Origin: a virus
Virus record (IMG/VR): IMGVR_UViG_3300006990_000162
Span: 1 to 23,845 of that record
Reading direction: 5' to 3' (one strand)
DNA length: 23,845 bases
In this document: positions 8,262-16,147 of the stretch, in pieces
How the letters are laid out: each line of letters starts with the position of its first letter
How positions within the stretch are numbered: position 1 is the stretch's first letter
The notes under the pieces: generated by a model
What the model was told of the DNA's origin: nothing
Seen by the model: only the letters and a program-made list of their open reading frames with translations
Database searches by the model: none
Position numbers and translations under genes: made by a program

Positions 8262-11200
8262 TTATGTAGCAAATATGCCTACTTTACTCGTTGCCATGCC
8301 ATTAACTATAGCGCCCAAAAACGTACCTGCAGCACTCGCTAAACCACCACTTTTTTCACCATCAGAGGCTATGTTTTGTAGGGCTAATTTATTTTCTCTA
8401 TCCATAGCATTGTCTGCTGTTCTCCAAACATACTCCATGAGATCTCTTTCTTGTTGCCATAACTCAGCGATACCTGCTGCTGTAAGATTGTTAGCAGCCA
8501 TAGCTTCACGCATAGCAGCCTCATTATCTGCAGCATTGTTTATTGTCGCTATACTTTGTCTCCATACAGCATTAGCTTGCGCTATCACTAATTGATTTTG
8601 TGCGTTGAAGATATCACGTTGTGTATCAAGCTCTGCCTGAAACTTAGTCATACTATTTTCTTCACCTGCATTAAACTGTTCCATAGCATTTTCTTGTGCT
8701 AGATTAAATTGATCTACTTGTGTAGTTAAGCTTGCAAAAAACTGTTCCGCTTGATTGGCGCTCTCAGCATTAAATTGTAAAGATGCGTTCTCAGCGGCTT
8801 GGTCAGAAAATATACTTTGTACAAGTGATTGTGCTTCAAACATAGTAGCTTGTTGTTCGTTGTCTAAATTAGACATGTCCATTTGTAAAAATGCTTGAGC
8901 TTGTTGTGCTGCAGCTTGTTGTCTGTTGTTTAGGTTAGTCACATCCACTTGTGTTAAAGCAGCAACGTCAGCTAAAAGTTTAGCTTGTCTGTTATCTAAG
9001 TTAGCTAAGTCAACTGTTTGTGCTAACTCAGAGTTTCTGATAGCACGAGTTTGCTCTGCTGTGAAGTTTAGATTGGCTATCTCTGCAATACGTTCTGATC
9101 TTATAATATTTACTTGTTGTTTATTAGTAAGCTCTTGACCTTTCATAGCTGCTTCTATCTGTGCATTTGCAAGAGCAGTTTGTTGACGTGCAGATAAGTT
9201 TTCTACTTCGATGTTTAACTTATTAGTCATGTTAAACATTCTAGTTTGTTGTTCGTTGTTTAACTCTATTTCTCTTTCTGCTAACTGATTAGACACATTA
9301 AACAAAGATGTTTGTTGTCTGTTATCTAGAACTCTACCTTCCATAGCTGCTGTAGCAACAGCATCCTGTATAAACGCTTGTTGTTTACTTGTAGCGTTTT
9401 GCATCTCTGTTTCAAATGCTTGAGTGCTTTCTATTACAGCCATCTGTTGCTCGTTAGAAAGAACTTGCCCCATCATGGATGCTTTTACTTGTAGATTAGA
9501 CAACGCAGTTTGTTGTGAGTTAGACAGGTTAGCCATCTCTACTTCTAGATTCTGTGTGGATTCTAGTATAGACATCTGCTGTCTATTTGTCAGGTTCAAG
9601 TTATTTACTTCTGCGTATCTAGAAGCGTTAGCTAGTGCCACGTTCTCACTAATACCCAGTGTTATATTTTGTAGACCTGCTCTAAGTTGTGCCTGTGCTA
9701 GTACAGCCTCTTGAGTGTTACTTAGGTTAGTTAACTGTAAGTTAGCATTGTTCATGCTGTTTTGCACTGCCATAGCTTGTCTGTTATTTAAATTCTGTAA
9801 CTCAAACTTCTGTGCTGCTGCTGCGTTAGATAAAGCTACAGCTTGTTTGTTACGAACATTTTCCATATCCATAGCTGCAAATGTAGCTGCATCAGCTTGA
9901 GCTATAGGTATAGCGCTCTCCATAGCAGCTTGTATCATGGCGGCTCCTACCATAGAGCTACCACCTAAACCTCTGGCGTTCATAACTTCATTAACTCTAC
10001 GTAAAGCTCCTGCAGCCCATGCAGGTGTGCCATCGTCAAATGAAGCCATAAGTTTTTCTAGCTGACCCTCTACTGTTGACTGTGGGCTAACTTCACCTAA
10101 AACAAACTTTGCTTCTAGTTGTTGAGAAAAAGTAGCTGTTTGGGCCTTACCTTTGGAGTCTTCATTTAGTGCTGTAAGAGTTGCACCAGTGACAACAATC
10201 TCTTCTACATTTAGTATTTCGTTTACGTCAACTAACTCAGAAGCAGAAACATTTGTTTCCTCTGCAGTTACATCTGGTTTAAACTCTGATTTCTTTTCTT
10301 CTGCACTGGCCTCTTCAGAAAACTTAGCAGCGTCTGCCACTTTTGTAATGGAAGCCTCTGCTGACTGAGTAGGGTTCAGTGTGTAATCTACTTCTGCAGT
10401 TGCTTTAGGTGTATCCCCTGCAAACTTAGCAGCTTCTATATCACCTTGCTGTTCAATCTGTTCAGTAGTTGATTTAACATAACTGTCAAATATCTCTGCA
10501 GTAGGTAACTCACCGCTATCTAAACTACGTTTTACTTCTGGTATCTGTCTTATTGTATCAAGAGTTTCAGGTGACAAACCAAGCTGTGCTAAATCCTGTG
10601 GACTCATTGTTTCAGCTTTCATCAAAGCTTCGTCAGATGGTGTTCCTGTTGCAGAAGCAAAATCTTCTAGTGCAGTTTTTACCTTTTCTTGAGATGTAAC
10701 TGCATCGTAAGTTGCCTCACGAGGATTTTCTGGTGTATCTATTGCACCAGCTTTAGTGGCTAACTTTACAATTACATCATCAGCATCTAAAACCTGACCT
10801 GTTTCAGAATCTATAAGCTGCCCATCCTTTTCAGTTATTTTGTATACATCTTGATCTGTTACTAGGCTTGTAGGGAGTGAAATAGTTTTAGCTAAAGATT
10901 CAGCCACACTAGGAATCTCTGTAACTTTTACACGCTCCTCTGCAGCAAGTAAGTCTGCGTAGGTACTTTCTATTAAAGATTGTGCGTTTTCTAAATTTGT
11001 TTTTGCAGTGTTGTACTCTTGCGTTAAACGTTCTTTTTCTTCTGCAGAGACTAAGTTACTGTTTGCTGTAACTGCTGCAGTTAATATATTTAATCTACCT
11101 TGTGCAAACTGTTGATTCTGATGCCCTGTACTTATAGAGATACCTAAATCTGGATATGATATTTGATAATACTTACCAGGTTTAGTAAGTTCTACTTTGG

Positions 11201-12758
11201 AGTCTTTTGTTATATTGGTATATTCTTGTAAAGTAGATTTAGTCCATGTTTTGTCTTGATCTAAATTTTTATTCTTACCATCTGTACCTTCATTGAAGTC
11301 AGTTGCAAAAGCACCTGCATAAGCTTCTTCAGAGTTAGTGTATAAACCTGATGGATCTGTTAAATCATTAAAAGCTTGTTGTGCATCTGTTAAAGTTTTC
11401 TGTGCATCTGCATAAGCTTTCTGTGCTTCATCTAAGATTGATTGAAGGTTATCATCTATAACTGTATCGTCTACCTTAGTATCGTCTACCTTTGTATCGT
11501 CTACCTTTGTATCGTCTACCTCTTCATCTGTTTCTTCGTCTTTTTTGGTCAAATCTATGATAGCGCCTGTCTCTTCTACTTCTTTAGTATCATCAATAAC
11601 AGTTGTATCGACATCAATATCTCTCCCATCTAAAACTGCAGCAGAATCATTATCAACAGGTAAACCTATGGATGTCCTATAATTTTGAACTGCTTCAGAG
11701 TAGTCTGCTGCACTTGTGTACTCTTTTCCTTGAAAATGATATGTGTTAGTATTTGGATTAAAATAGTTTTCTGTTGAACCAGAGCCAGTACCAGAGGAAG
11801 TTCCTGTTTTAACCATCTTAGATTCAATACCACTGCCAGGCTCCCCTGCAACTTTAGTGTACTCTATACCATCAACAACAACTTTATCTCCTATATTAGA
11901 ACCTATAGAAGCATCTTTTAAAGTACTATGTGTGTCTTCTTTAATTGTTGTTCCTGTAACTTCTGTGCCAACTGTAGAAGTACCTGTAGTACCTGCTGCT
12001 GCACCTGTAACTTCTGTGCCAACTGTAGAAGTACCTGTAGTACCTGCTGCTGTCTCTGCTTCTTGAATTACAGCGTCAGGTATATTAGCTTCTGATTGTA
12101 ATTCTACTAATAATTTTGAGGCTAATTCTGGATTTCCACTTTCTTGTGCTATTTTAATTTGATTAATGCGATTATCAAAGTCTTCTGGTTTAGGTGCAGC
12201 ACTTACGGTTCCAACATTTTTCAACAACTTATTTTCTGCATTATATTGTTGTGACTCTTCTTGCAGTTGATTTACTGTTTTACCTTGTTTTTCTGCTCTG
12301 TATTTCAAAGTAAGATCATTACCTTGTTTGTGTACAGCCGCCTCTATACTATATGGATCAACAGATTTTGCTGACATATCTGTAAAAAACTTATTATAAT
12401 CATCTCTAGAGTTTAACTCTACGTTTGTATTCTTAGCGTGATTTAAGTACGCTTCTGCAAAACCTTTTTGAACCCTAACTTTACTACCATCAGGAAAAGT
12501 AATCATGGCCGAATCGTCTTGCGCACCTGTGGCTACATCTGTTAATACAGGTCCACCTTCGTTCATACCGATACCTGACAGGGGTTCACCCTCTACACGT
12601 TGCTTGGCTATTTCAGTATAGCGTCCTAGCATAGAACCAGCAGAAGGTGTGGCTGCAACAAATGCATCCATCTGTTCTTTTCTTGCTGGGCCATCATACC
12701 CTAGTTCAGTTAGTAACTGATATGTTTGTTGAGTATTAAAACCTTTAAACTTAGCCAT
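8262..12758 (-). CDS. Giant repeat virion protein with a 22-residue helical array, 1498 aa
   Basis: Regions in order: an N-terminal globular-looking segment (1-180); low-complexity Gly/Thr/Ser and acidic linkers with exact DNA tandem repeats (about 230-440); a helical stretch with A-Q-K-A-Y-A-D-A-Q-K-T-L pattern; a mixed central region (about 500-860); a conserved-looking Gly/Ala/Met-rich segment (about 880-967); then tandem 22-residue units. Units are register-perfect from V968 to D1319 and weaker on both sides (about 946-1407). The C-terminal about 90 residues are helical and end in a Gly/Ala-rich hydrophobic segment. No enzyme motif is seen. From memory, related arrays occur in marine phage structural proteins of unresolved function. 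The size, position and regular helix suggest an ejected, tape-like or envelope-spanning virion protein (inference). The start has only a weak GGTGA upstream and lies immediately after the previous stop. Confidence 0.6.
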   Translation of the reverse strand: MAKFKGFNTQQTYQLLTELGYDGPARKEQMDAFVAATPSAGSMLGRYTEIAKQRVEGEPLSGIGMNEGGPVLTDVATGAQDDSAMITFPDGSKVRVQKGFAEAYLNHAKNTNVELNSRDDYNKFFTDMSAKSVDPYSIEAAVHKQGNDLTLKYRAEKQGKTVNQLQEESQQYNAENKLLKNVGTVSAAPKPEDFDNRINQIKIAQESGNPELASKLLVELQSEANIPDAVIQEAETAAGTTGTSTVGTEVTGAAAGTTGTSTVGTEVTGTTIKEDTHSTLKDASIGSNIGDKVVVDGIEYTKVAGEPGSGIESKMVKTGTSSGTGSGSTENYFNPNTNTYHFQGKEYTSAADYSEAVQNYRTSIGLPVDNDSAAVLDGRDIDVDTTVIDDTKEVEETGAIIDLTKKDEETDEEVDDTKVDDTKVDDTKVDDTVIDDNLQSILDEAQKAYADAQKTLTDAQQAFNDLTDPSGLYTNSEEAYAGAFATDFNEGTDGKNKNLDQDKTWTKSTLQEYTNITKDSKVELTKPGKYYQISYPDLGISISTGHQNQQFAQGRLNILTAAVTANSNLVSAEEKERLTQEYNTAKTNLENAQSLIESTYADLLAAEERVKVTEIPSVAESLAKTISLPTSLVTDQDVYKITEKDGQLIDSETGQVLDADDVIVKLATKAGAIDTPENPREATYDAVTSQEKVKTALEDFASATGTPSDEALMKAETMSPQDLAQLGLSPETLDTIRQIPEVKRSLDSGELPTAEIFDSYVKSTTEQIEQQGDIEAAKFAGDTPKATAEVDYTLNPTQSAEASITKVADAAKFSEEASAEEKKSEFKPDVTAEETNVSASELVDVNEILNVEEIVVTGATLTALNEDSKGKAQTATFSQQLEAKFVLGEVSPQSTVEGQLEKLMASFDDGTPAWAAGALRRVNEVMNARGLGGSSMVGAAMIQAAMESAIPIAQADAATFAAMDMENVRNKQAVALSNAAAAQKFELQNLNNRQAMAVQNSMNNANLQLTNLSNTQEAVLAQAQLRAGLQNITLGISENVALANASRYAEVNNLNLTNRQQMSILESTQNLEVEMANLSNSQQTALSNLQVKASMMGQVLSNEQQMAVIESTQAFETEMQNATSKQQAFIQDAVATAAMEGRVLDNRQQTSLFNVSNQLAEREIELNNEQQTRMFNMTNKLNIEVENLSARQQTALANAQIEAAMKGQELTNKQQVNIIRSERIAEIANLNFTAEQTRAIRNSELAQTVDLANLDNRQAKLLADVAALTQVDVTNLNNRQQAAAQQAQAFLQMDMSNLDNEQQATMFEAQSLVQSIFSDQAAENASLQFNAESANQAEQFFASLTTQVDQFNLAQENAMEQFNAGEENSMTKFQAELDTQRDIFNAQNQLVIAQANAVWRQSIATINNAADNEAAMREAMAANNLTAAGIAELWQQERDLMEYVWRTADNAMDRENKLALQNIASDGEKSGGLASAAGTFLGAIVNGMATSKVGIFAT
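8802..9857 (-). repeat. Sixteen tandem 66-bp (22-residue) units
   Basis: Units start at residues 968, 990, 1012, 1034, 1056 and every 22 residues to 1298, with no insertion or deletion. The unit head has the consensus L1-(S/N/D/T)2-N3-(R/E/K/S)4-Q5-Q6. Hydrophobic residues recur near positions 9-10, 16 and 18-20. The DNA has diverged between units, so the periodicity is kept by selection on protein. Weaker units in the same register extend to about residues 946 and 1407 (bases 8538-9923). A 22-residue period is two hendecads (11 residues, three helical turns). Confidence 0.9.
11464..11523 (-). repeat. 15-bp tandem repeat encoding VDDT(K)
   Basis: Four copies of a 15-base unit (GTATCGTCTACCTTT on the plus strand, with small changes in the first and last copies) lie head to tail. 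On the coding strand they give V-D-D-T-K three times and then V-D-D-T-V. They sit in an Asp/Glu/Thr-rich linker of the 1498-aa protein. Confidence 0.9.
11953..12052 (-). repeat. Near-perfect 51-bp tandem duplication (17-residue unit)
   Basis: The stretch starting CCTGTAACTTCTGTGCC at 11953 is repeated from 12004. The first 49 bases of both copies are identical. The encoded unit is G-T-T-G-T-S-T-V-G-T-E-V-T-G plus three Ala in one copy. Identity at synonymous sites indicates a recent duplication or slippage event in a flexible linker of the 1498-aa protein. Confidence 0.95.
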
Positions 12759-13217
12759 TTATGTCACCATGTATATTATTAAACCTAGCATCGCTGCTCC
12801 AGTTATTATGATTAGTATTGAAAGAGTCCAAGTAACTATTGCTTCTTGTATCTCTGCTTTACGATACTCTTGGTCTTTCTTCTTCTTGCGTATCTTTCCT
12901 TCAGTAGCAACAAGCTCATCCCATGCAGATGGCCCCATGCTGAAACTGATCCAATCCTTTAGCTCTTTTCTCATAGATTCAGCTTTTCTTTTAGCTGTAA
13001 ATATTTCTAGAGCTTCTGCCTCAACAGATCCTCCATTAAGTGCTTTCCACCAAGGAGGGTTTTTATTTTTTTGTTCAGCATAGGACAGGTCACTCATAGC
13101 ACCTGCCCATTGTGTCAACTGTCCTGACATATCTTGTAGGTCTTTACCTACTTGAAAGCCTTTCTTGAGCGCATTAAATGCTACAGTCGCACCACCTATG
13201 ATGGTAACTGGGTCCAC
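12759..13217 (-). CDS. Small C-terminally membrane-anchored protein, about 152 aa
   Basis: I prefer the GTG start at 13217 (product beginning M-D-P-V-T-I-I-G-G) over the GTG at 13223. The AGGGAG Shine-Dalgarno-like site abuts the upstream codon but lies seven bases before the downstream one. Residues about 1-55 contain a Gly/Ala-rich amphipathic segment (GGATVAFNALKKGF). The middle is charged, with a basic R-K-K-K-K-D cluster. Residues about 127-150 form one strong C-terminal membrane segment. From memory, proteins beginning MDP...GGATAAFNALKKGF are common next to fibre genes in marine phages, without a proven function. Lysis accessory or virion membrane-contact roles are both possible. It ends at TAA immediately before the ATG of the repeat-protein gene. 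Confidence 0.6.
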   Translation of the reverse strand: MDPVTIIGGATVAFNALKKGFQVGKDLQDMSGQLTQWAGAMSDLSYAEQKNKNPPWWKALNGGSVEAEALEIFTAKRKAESMRKELKDWISFSMGPSAWDELVATEGKIRKKKKDQEYRKAEIQEAIVTWTLSILIIITGAAMLGLIIYMVT

Positions 13218-13223
13218 AAGCAC
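13218..13223 (-). promoter_or_regulatory. Start-site choice for the membrane-anchored protein
   Basis: On the minus strand the sequence reads AGGGAG, A, GTG, CTT, GTG, GAC. The first GTG has almost no spacing from the AGGGAG ribosome binding site, while the second has seven bases. The second is therefore the more likely start. The region given here holds the two extra codons of the longer alternative. Confidence 0.5.
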
Positions 13224-13244
13224 TCTCCCTACTTTTAGTGTGGT

Positions 13245-13490
13245 TTATTTAAATGTCATCCAAACTGCTGTTGCTATAAAAGTAAGTACTGCTACTGTTC
13301 CCATTTTTACTGTCGTAGCCCATATACTTTTTTTAGTTAGTCTCCAAGCATCTAACAGTCCACGCATCTCACGTATATCATTAGCTGCGCTGGCATCCTG
13401 TAAACCTAACTCATGCAATGCTTTACTTGCACCTTTCTTAGCAGCACGATCTAACATATTTTCTAGTTGTTCTTCTGTTAACTCTATCAT
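13245..13490 (-). CDS. Small protein with one C-terminal membrane segment, 81 aa
   Basis: The N-terminal half is charged and helical (MIELTEEQLENMLDRAAKKG), followed by an R-E-M-R-G-L-L-D-A-W segment. Residues about 56-80 are hydrophobic and probably span the membrane, leaving a very short C-terminal tail. The ATG overlaps the TGA of the upstream fibre gene (ATGA, 13487-13490), and no good Shine-Dalgarno is seen, so translation is probably coupled to the fibre gene. From memory, similar small proteins with the REMRGLLDAWR pattern occur next to tail or lysis genes in alphaproteobacterial phages and prophages, without a known function. With the next gene it forms a pair of small membrane-anchored proteins. 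Confidence 0.6.
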   Translation of the reverse strand: MIELTEEQLENMLDRAAKKGASKALHELGLQDASAANDIREMRGLLDAWRLTKKSIWATTVKMGTVAVLTFIATAVWMTFK

Positions 13491-15286
13491 TTGGCTATCG
13501 CATAAAAAAGATATTTTGCATTACTTACATTCATATAACGTGCTGAATCGTAGTTTATTATAATCCCAGAGTCAGCAGGATCAACTATGTCAGAGTCTGT
13601 TACTTTTTCACTTGTGTCATTCAAAAACCAAAATGTATCGTTTCCTGATACAATCCCATGATGATCTGTGAACATTAACCAAGGGCTAGTTCCATCAATT
13701 CTTTTAACGATAAATAAAGCACACCCTGAACTAAACCCACAGTCAATTGTCTGATTAGTACCATTACCTGTGAAAGTTCCAACCTTTGAAACACCATCGA
13801 CTGTGCCAAATAAATTAGCAATATATCTTTGACCCGACTGATTAACCTGAGTCCAAGTGCCTAAACTTATATTGGTATCTGTTGGTGCTGTACCATTCCA
13901 CGCTGTTGAGATAGTTTGTTCATCAAAGTCTTGGTCTAAAAGAATATAGCCGTTTGTTGTTGATGTTAAACTTTTGTGCCAAACAACCCAGTTACTTGTA
14001 CTGCTTGTCTTCTTAATCCACATCATCTCAGGAGCTATCCCTAAATTGTGGCCCTGCGTTCTGTTTGCTCCTGTACCATTCCAATGAACTTGATCATAAT
14101 AATTTGGTGCTCTTGACCACATAATTCCATCGTAGTTATCGCTTTCTACACCTAAAAACCCATCATTAAAATCCCACTTACGATCTGTGTCATCTTGAGC
14201 CGCGCTGGTTGCTTCTGTAAAAAGTTTTTTATGTCCTGTTAATCTATGATAAATTCTTCTATTTGCAGTGCCACTTGAGGTGTAAAGATTAAGCACTAGG
14301 TCAGTGATAAAATTACTTTTATATTGTGGTATTTCATCATCAAATCTATCTACCACGGCAAACACGTTACTTGCTTTTGTAGGAATTGCCATTGGTCCTC
14401 TTCGTATTGCCATGTACGCATAGGTTTGCGTTGCATTAAAAATGTTAATGTCACCCAAAAGCCCAACCCTAAAACCATTATTAATGGGTATGATACCCCC
14501 TGCAGTTCCATCCCCACTTTCAGCATCATTTGTATTCCATTGTAAGTAAGGATTATTAGAAATACCGTCTGCTGCCCCTCCTGTTAACATGTTTTGAACA
14601 TGCCAGTTTCCAGTTGTACTGATTGCTTTAGCCATAATAAATTGAGCTTCAAATCCTAGATTTACATCTATTTCACTAGCAGATCCGTCTGATTGATACG
14701 TGCCGCATTTGATGATATCTTGATCCCCTGTAATACCAAAACCACCATCGCCATTATTATGTGCAAATAAATATGCCACGTAACTTGAATTATTTCCATT
14801 GACTGCTTCATCAGTGCCTACATAAAAATTACTTGCGTTTGGTTGCGTTGTTGTAAATAAAGCGTTGTTTGTATTTTTTGCATTAGTATCATTTAGAAGT
14901 AAAAATTCACCTGCGCTTAAACTATTATGCCACACTATCCAGTTTTGTTCATTTTGCGAACTAGTTTTCTTAACTATAATCATCCCAGGAACGGAAGCTA
15001 AACTATGGCTTATTGCTCTATTGTCGCTTCCGTTGCCTGTCCATGTTATTACATCAAAAAATTTAGGGGCCTTTTTCCAAGACCACGACTGATAAAAATA
15101 GCTTGAATTATTTACCCTACTTTGAGTGCCTACCCTAAAACCATTTGCAGTAAAGTCTGTCATATAACCAGAAGAAGGTGTATTATCTGTGGTTGCACTA
15201 GAATTAAGGAAATTATTTGCCCCTCTTACTGTATCGTTAATAATATGGCTTACGGCACTACCACGAGACTTAATCCAAACCATTCC
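13487..15286 (-). repeat. Five diverged ~100-residue modules in the 886-aa protein
   Basis: Aligned by eye at residues about 288-361, 362-466, 478-582, 681-783 and 787-886. Shared marks are a hydrophobic strand before K-(S/T/A/R), a Trp-containing strand such as N-W-(I/V)-V-W-H, an L-x-x-(N/D)-x-(T/D) segment, and a closing aromatic strand. The first copy is incomplete and the third is the most divergent. Confidence 0.65.
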
Positions 15287-16147
15287 ACTTTCAGCAGTAC
15301 CAGATACATAATTAACACCTCCTTGAGCAAAAGAAACTCTTCCAGTGGCAGTAAAGTCACCGCCAGTGCCTAAGTTTTTACCAATAGCGTAGTCCTCTGT
15401 TAAAGGACAGTACATAATAGGATTTAATGCAGATAAAGTTGAGACAGCAGTAGCGCCACCGTTAGAATCAATAAAAATCCTACGATTAGATTCTGTAGAT
15501 AAATCACGATAGGTGTAGTCAAGAAATACATGAGCTAATCTACCTTCTAAAAAATCGCCAGAGCGACCAGGCCCTCCTCCAAGCGTATGATATTGACGGC
15601 TAAATTCTATAGGGTCATTGTCGTAATTACTAAAAGAAAAGTGATTTGTCTCATCCGTATCGTCAACGTAAATATATCTATTTGAACTATTTCCTAACTC
15701 CATAGATATTAAGATATGTACCCAGCCAACTTTAAGATTAAGTGAGCTAGATGTTGCTGATAATCTTCTACTAGATCCTTGCCAACCATATATAACTATA
15801 TCGTTACCGTTTTTAATAAATACCTGAAAAGAATAAGTACCATCGTCAGCACTATATATGTAATGATTTCCACTATCATTCCTTCTAAAAACCCAAGCAC
15901 TAAAAGTAAAAGTTTTACTATCAGAGTTACTACTAAAGTCACTATCTCGCCCTAAGTAATCGCTATTACCTCCAAGCCTAGTACTAGTGCCTAAACCAAA
16001 ATTTCCAAGAGTAAGACCTGTTTCGATGGTAGTGCCATTTTCTTCAACACCTTTCCAAGAGTTAAGGCTAAAAAGGCTTTCTACATTTGGGCCTTCAGCA
16101 GGTCCTCCTGCACCACCGCCTAAAAGCTGCATCATTATACCTGACAT
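13487..16147 (-). CDS. LamG-like plus repeat-module fibre/receptor-binding candidate, 886 aa
   Basis: The first about 20 residues are Gly-rich. Residues about 55-255 resemble a LamG/concanavalin A-like sandwich: TFTFSAWVFRR, then YSFQVFIKNGN, then GWVHILISMELGN, then GRLAHVFLDYTYRDLS, then NPIMYCPL. From about 288 to the end there are roughly five modules of about 100 residues with patterns such as WIKKTSS...NWVVWHKSL and FIVKRIDGTSPWLMF, ending in Y(V/I)AxLF-type strands. I believe these match modules described in marine phage proteins (a DUF7483-like pattern). Glycan-binding and receptor contact are likely but not proven. The start overlaps the previous stop (TAATG), with AGGGAA upstream. 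It directly follows the fibre gene, so it may be a second fibre or a fibre partner. Confidence 0.65.
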   Translation of the reverse strand: MSGIMMQLLGGGAGGPAEGPNVESLFSLNSWKGVEENGTTIETGLTLGNFGLGTSTRLGGNSDYLGRDSDFSSNSDSKTFTFSAWVFRRNDSGNHYIYSADDGTYSFQVFIKNGNDIVIYGWQGSSRRLSATSSSLNLKVGWVHILISMELGNSSNRYIYVDDTDETNHFSFSNYDNDPIEFSRQYHTLGGGPGRSGDFLEGRLAHVFLDYTYRDLSTESNRRIFIDSNGGATAVSTLSALNPIMYCPLTEDYAIGKNLGTGGDFTATGRVSFAQGGVNYVSGTAESGMVWIKSRGSAVSHIINDTVRGANNFLNSSATTDNTPSSGYMTDFTANGFRVGTQSRVNNSSYFYQSWSWKKAPKFFDVITWTGNGSDNRAISHSLASVPGMIIVKKTSSQNEQNWIVWHNSLSAGEFLLLNDTNAKNTNNALFTTTQPNASNFYVGTDEAVNGNNSSYVAYLFAHNNGDGGFGITGDQDIIKCGTYQSDGSASEIDVNLGFEAQFIMAKAISTTGNWHVQNMLTGGAADGISNNPYLQWNTNDAESGDGTAGGIIPINNGFRVGLLGDINIFNATQTYAYMAIRRGPMAIPTKASNVFAVVDRFDDEIPQYKSNFITDLVLNLYTSSGTANRRIYHRLTGHKKLFTEATSAAQDDTDRKWDFNDGFLGVESDNYDGIMWSRAPNYYDQVHWNGTGANRTQGHNLGIAPEMMWIKKTSSTSNWVVWHKSLTSTTNGYILLDQDFDEQTISTAWNGTAPTDTNISLGTWTQVNQSGQRYIANLFGTVDGVSKVGTFTGNGTNQTIDCGFSSGCALFIVKRIDGTSPWLMFTDHHGIVSGNDTFWFLNDTSEKVTDSDIVDPADSGIIINYDSARYMNVSNAKYLFYAIAK

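Noticed and set aside
8802-9857. Tape-measure protein as a firm call
   Set aside because: The long helical array invites it, but the adaptor/nozzle genes point to a short tail, and no tail-assembly chaperone or tube genes of long-tailed phages are seen here.
11442-11633. Plus-strand frame with repeated IVYLC
   Set aside because: Its repeats are the complement of the VDDTK coding repeats; it is a mirror artefact and not a membrane protein.
13487-16147. Diversity-generating retroelement target
   Set aside because: A repeat-rich receptor-binding protein could be a target, but no reverse transcriptase gene or template repeat is visible in the window.
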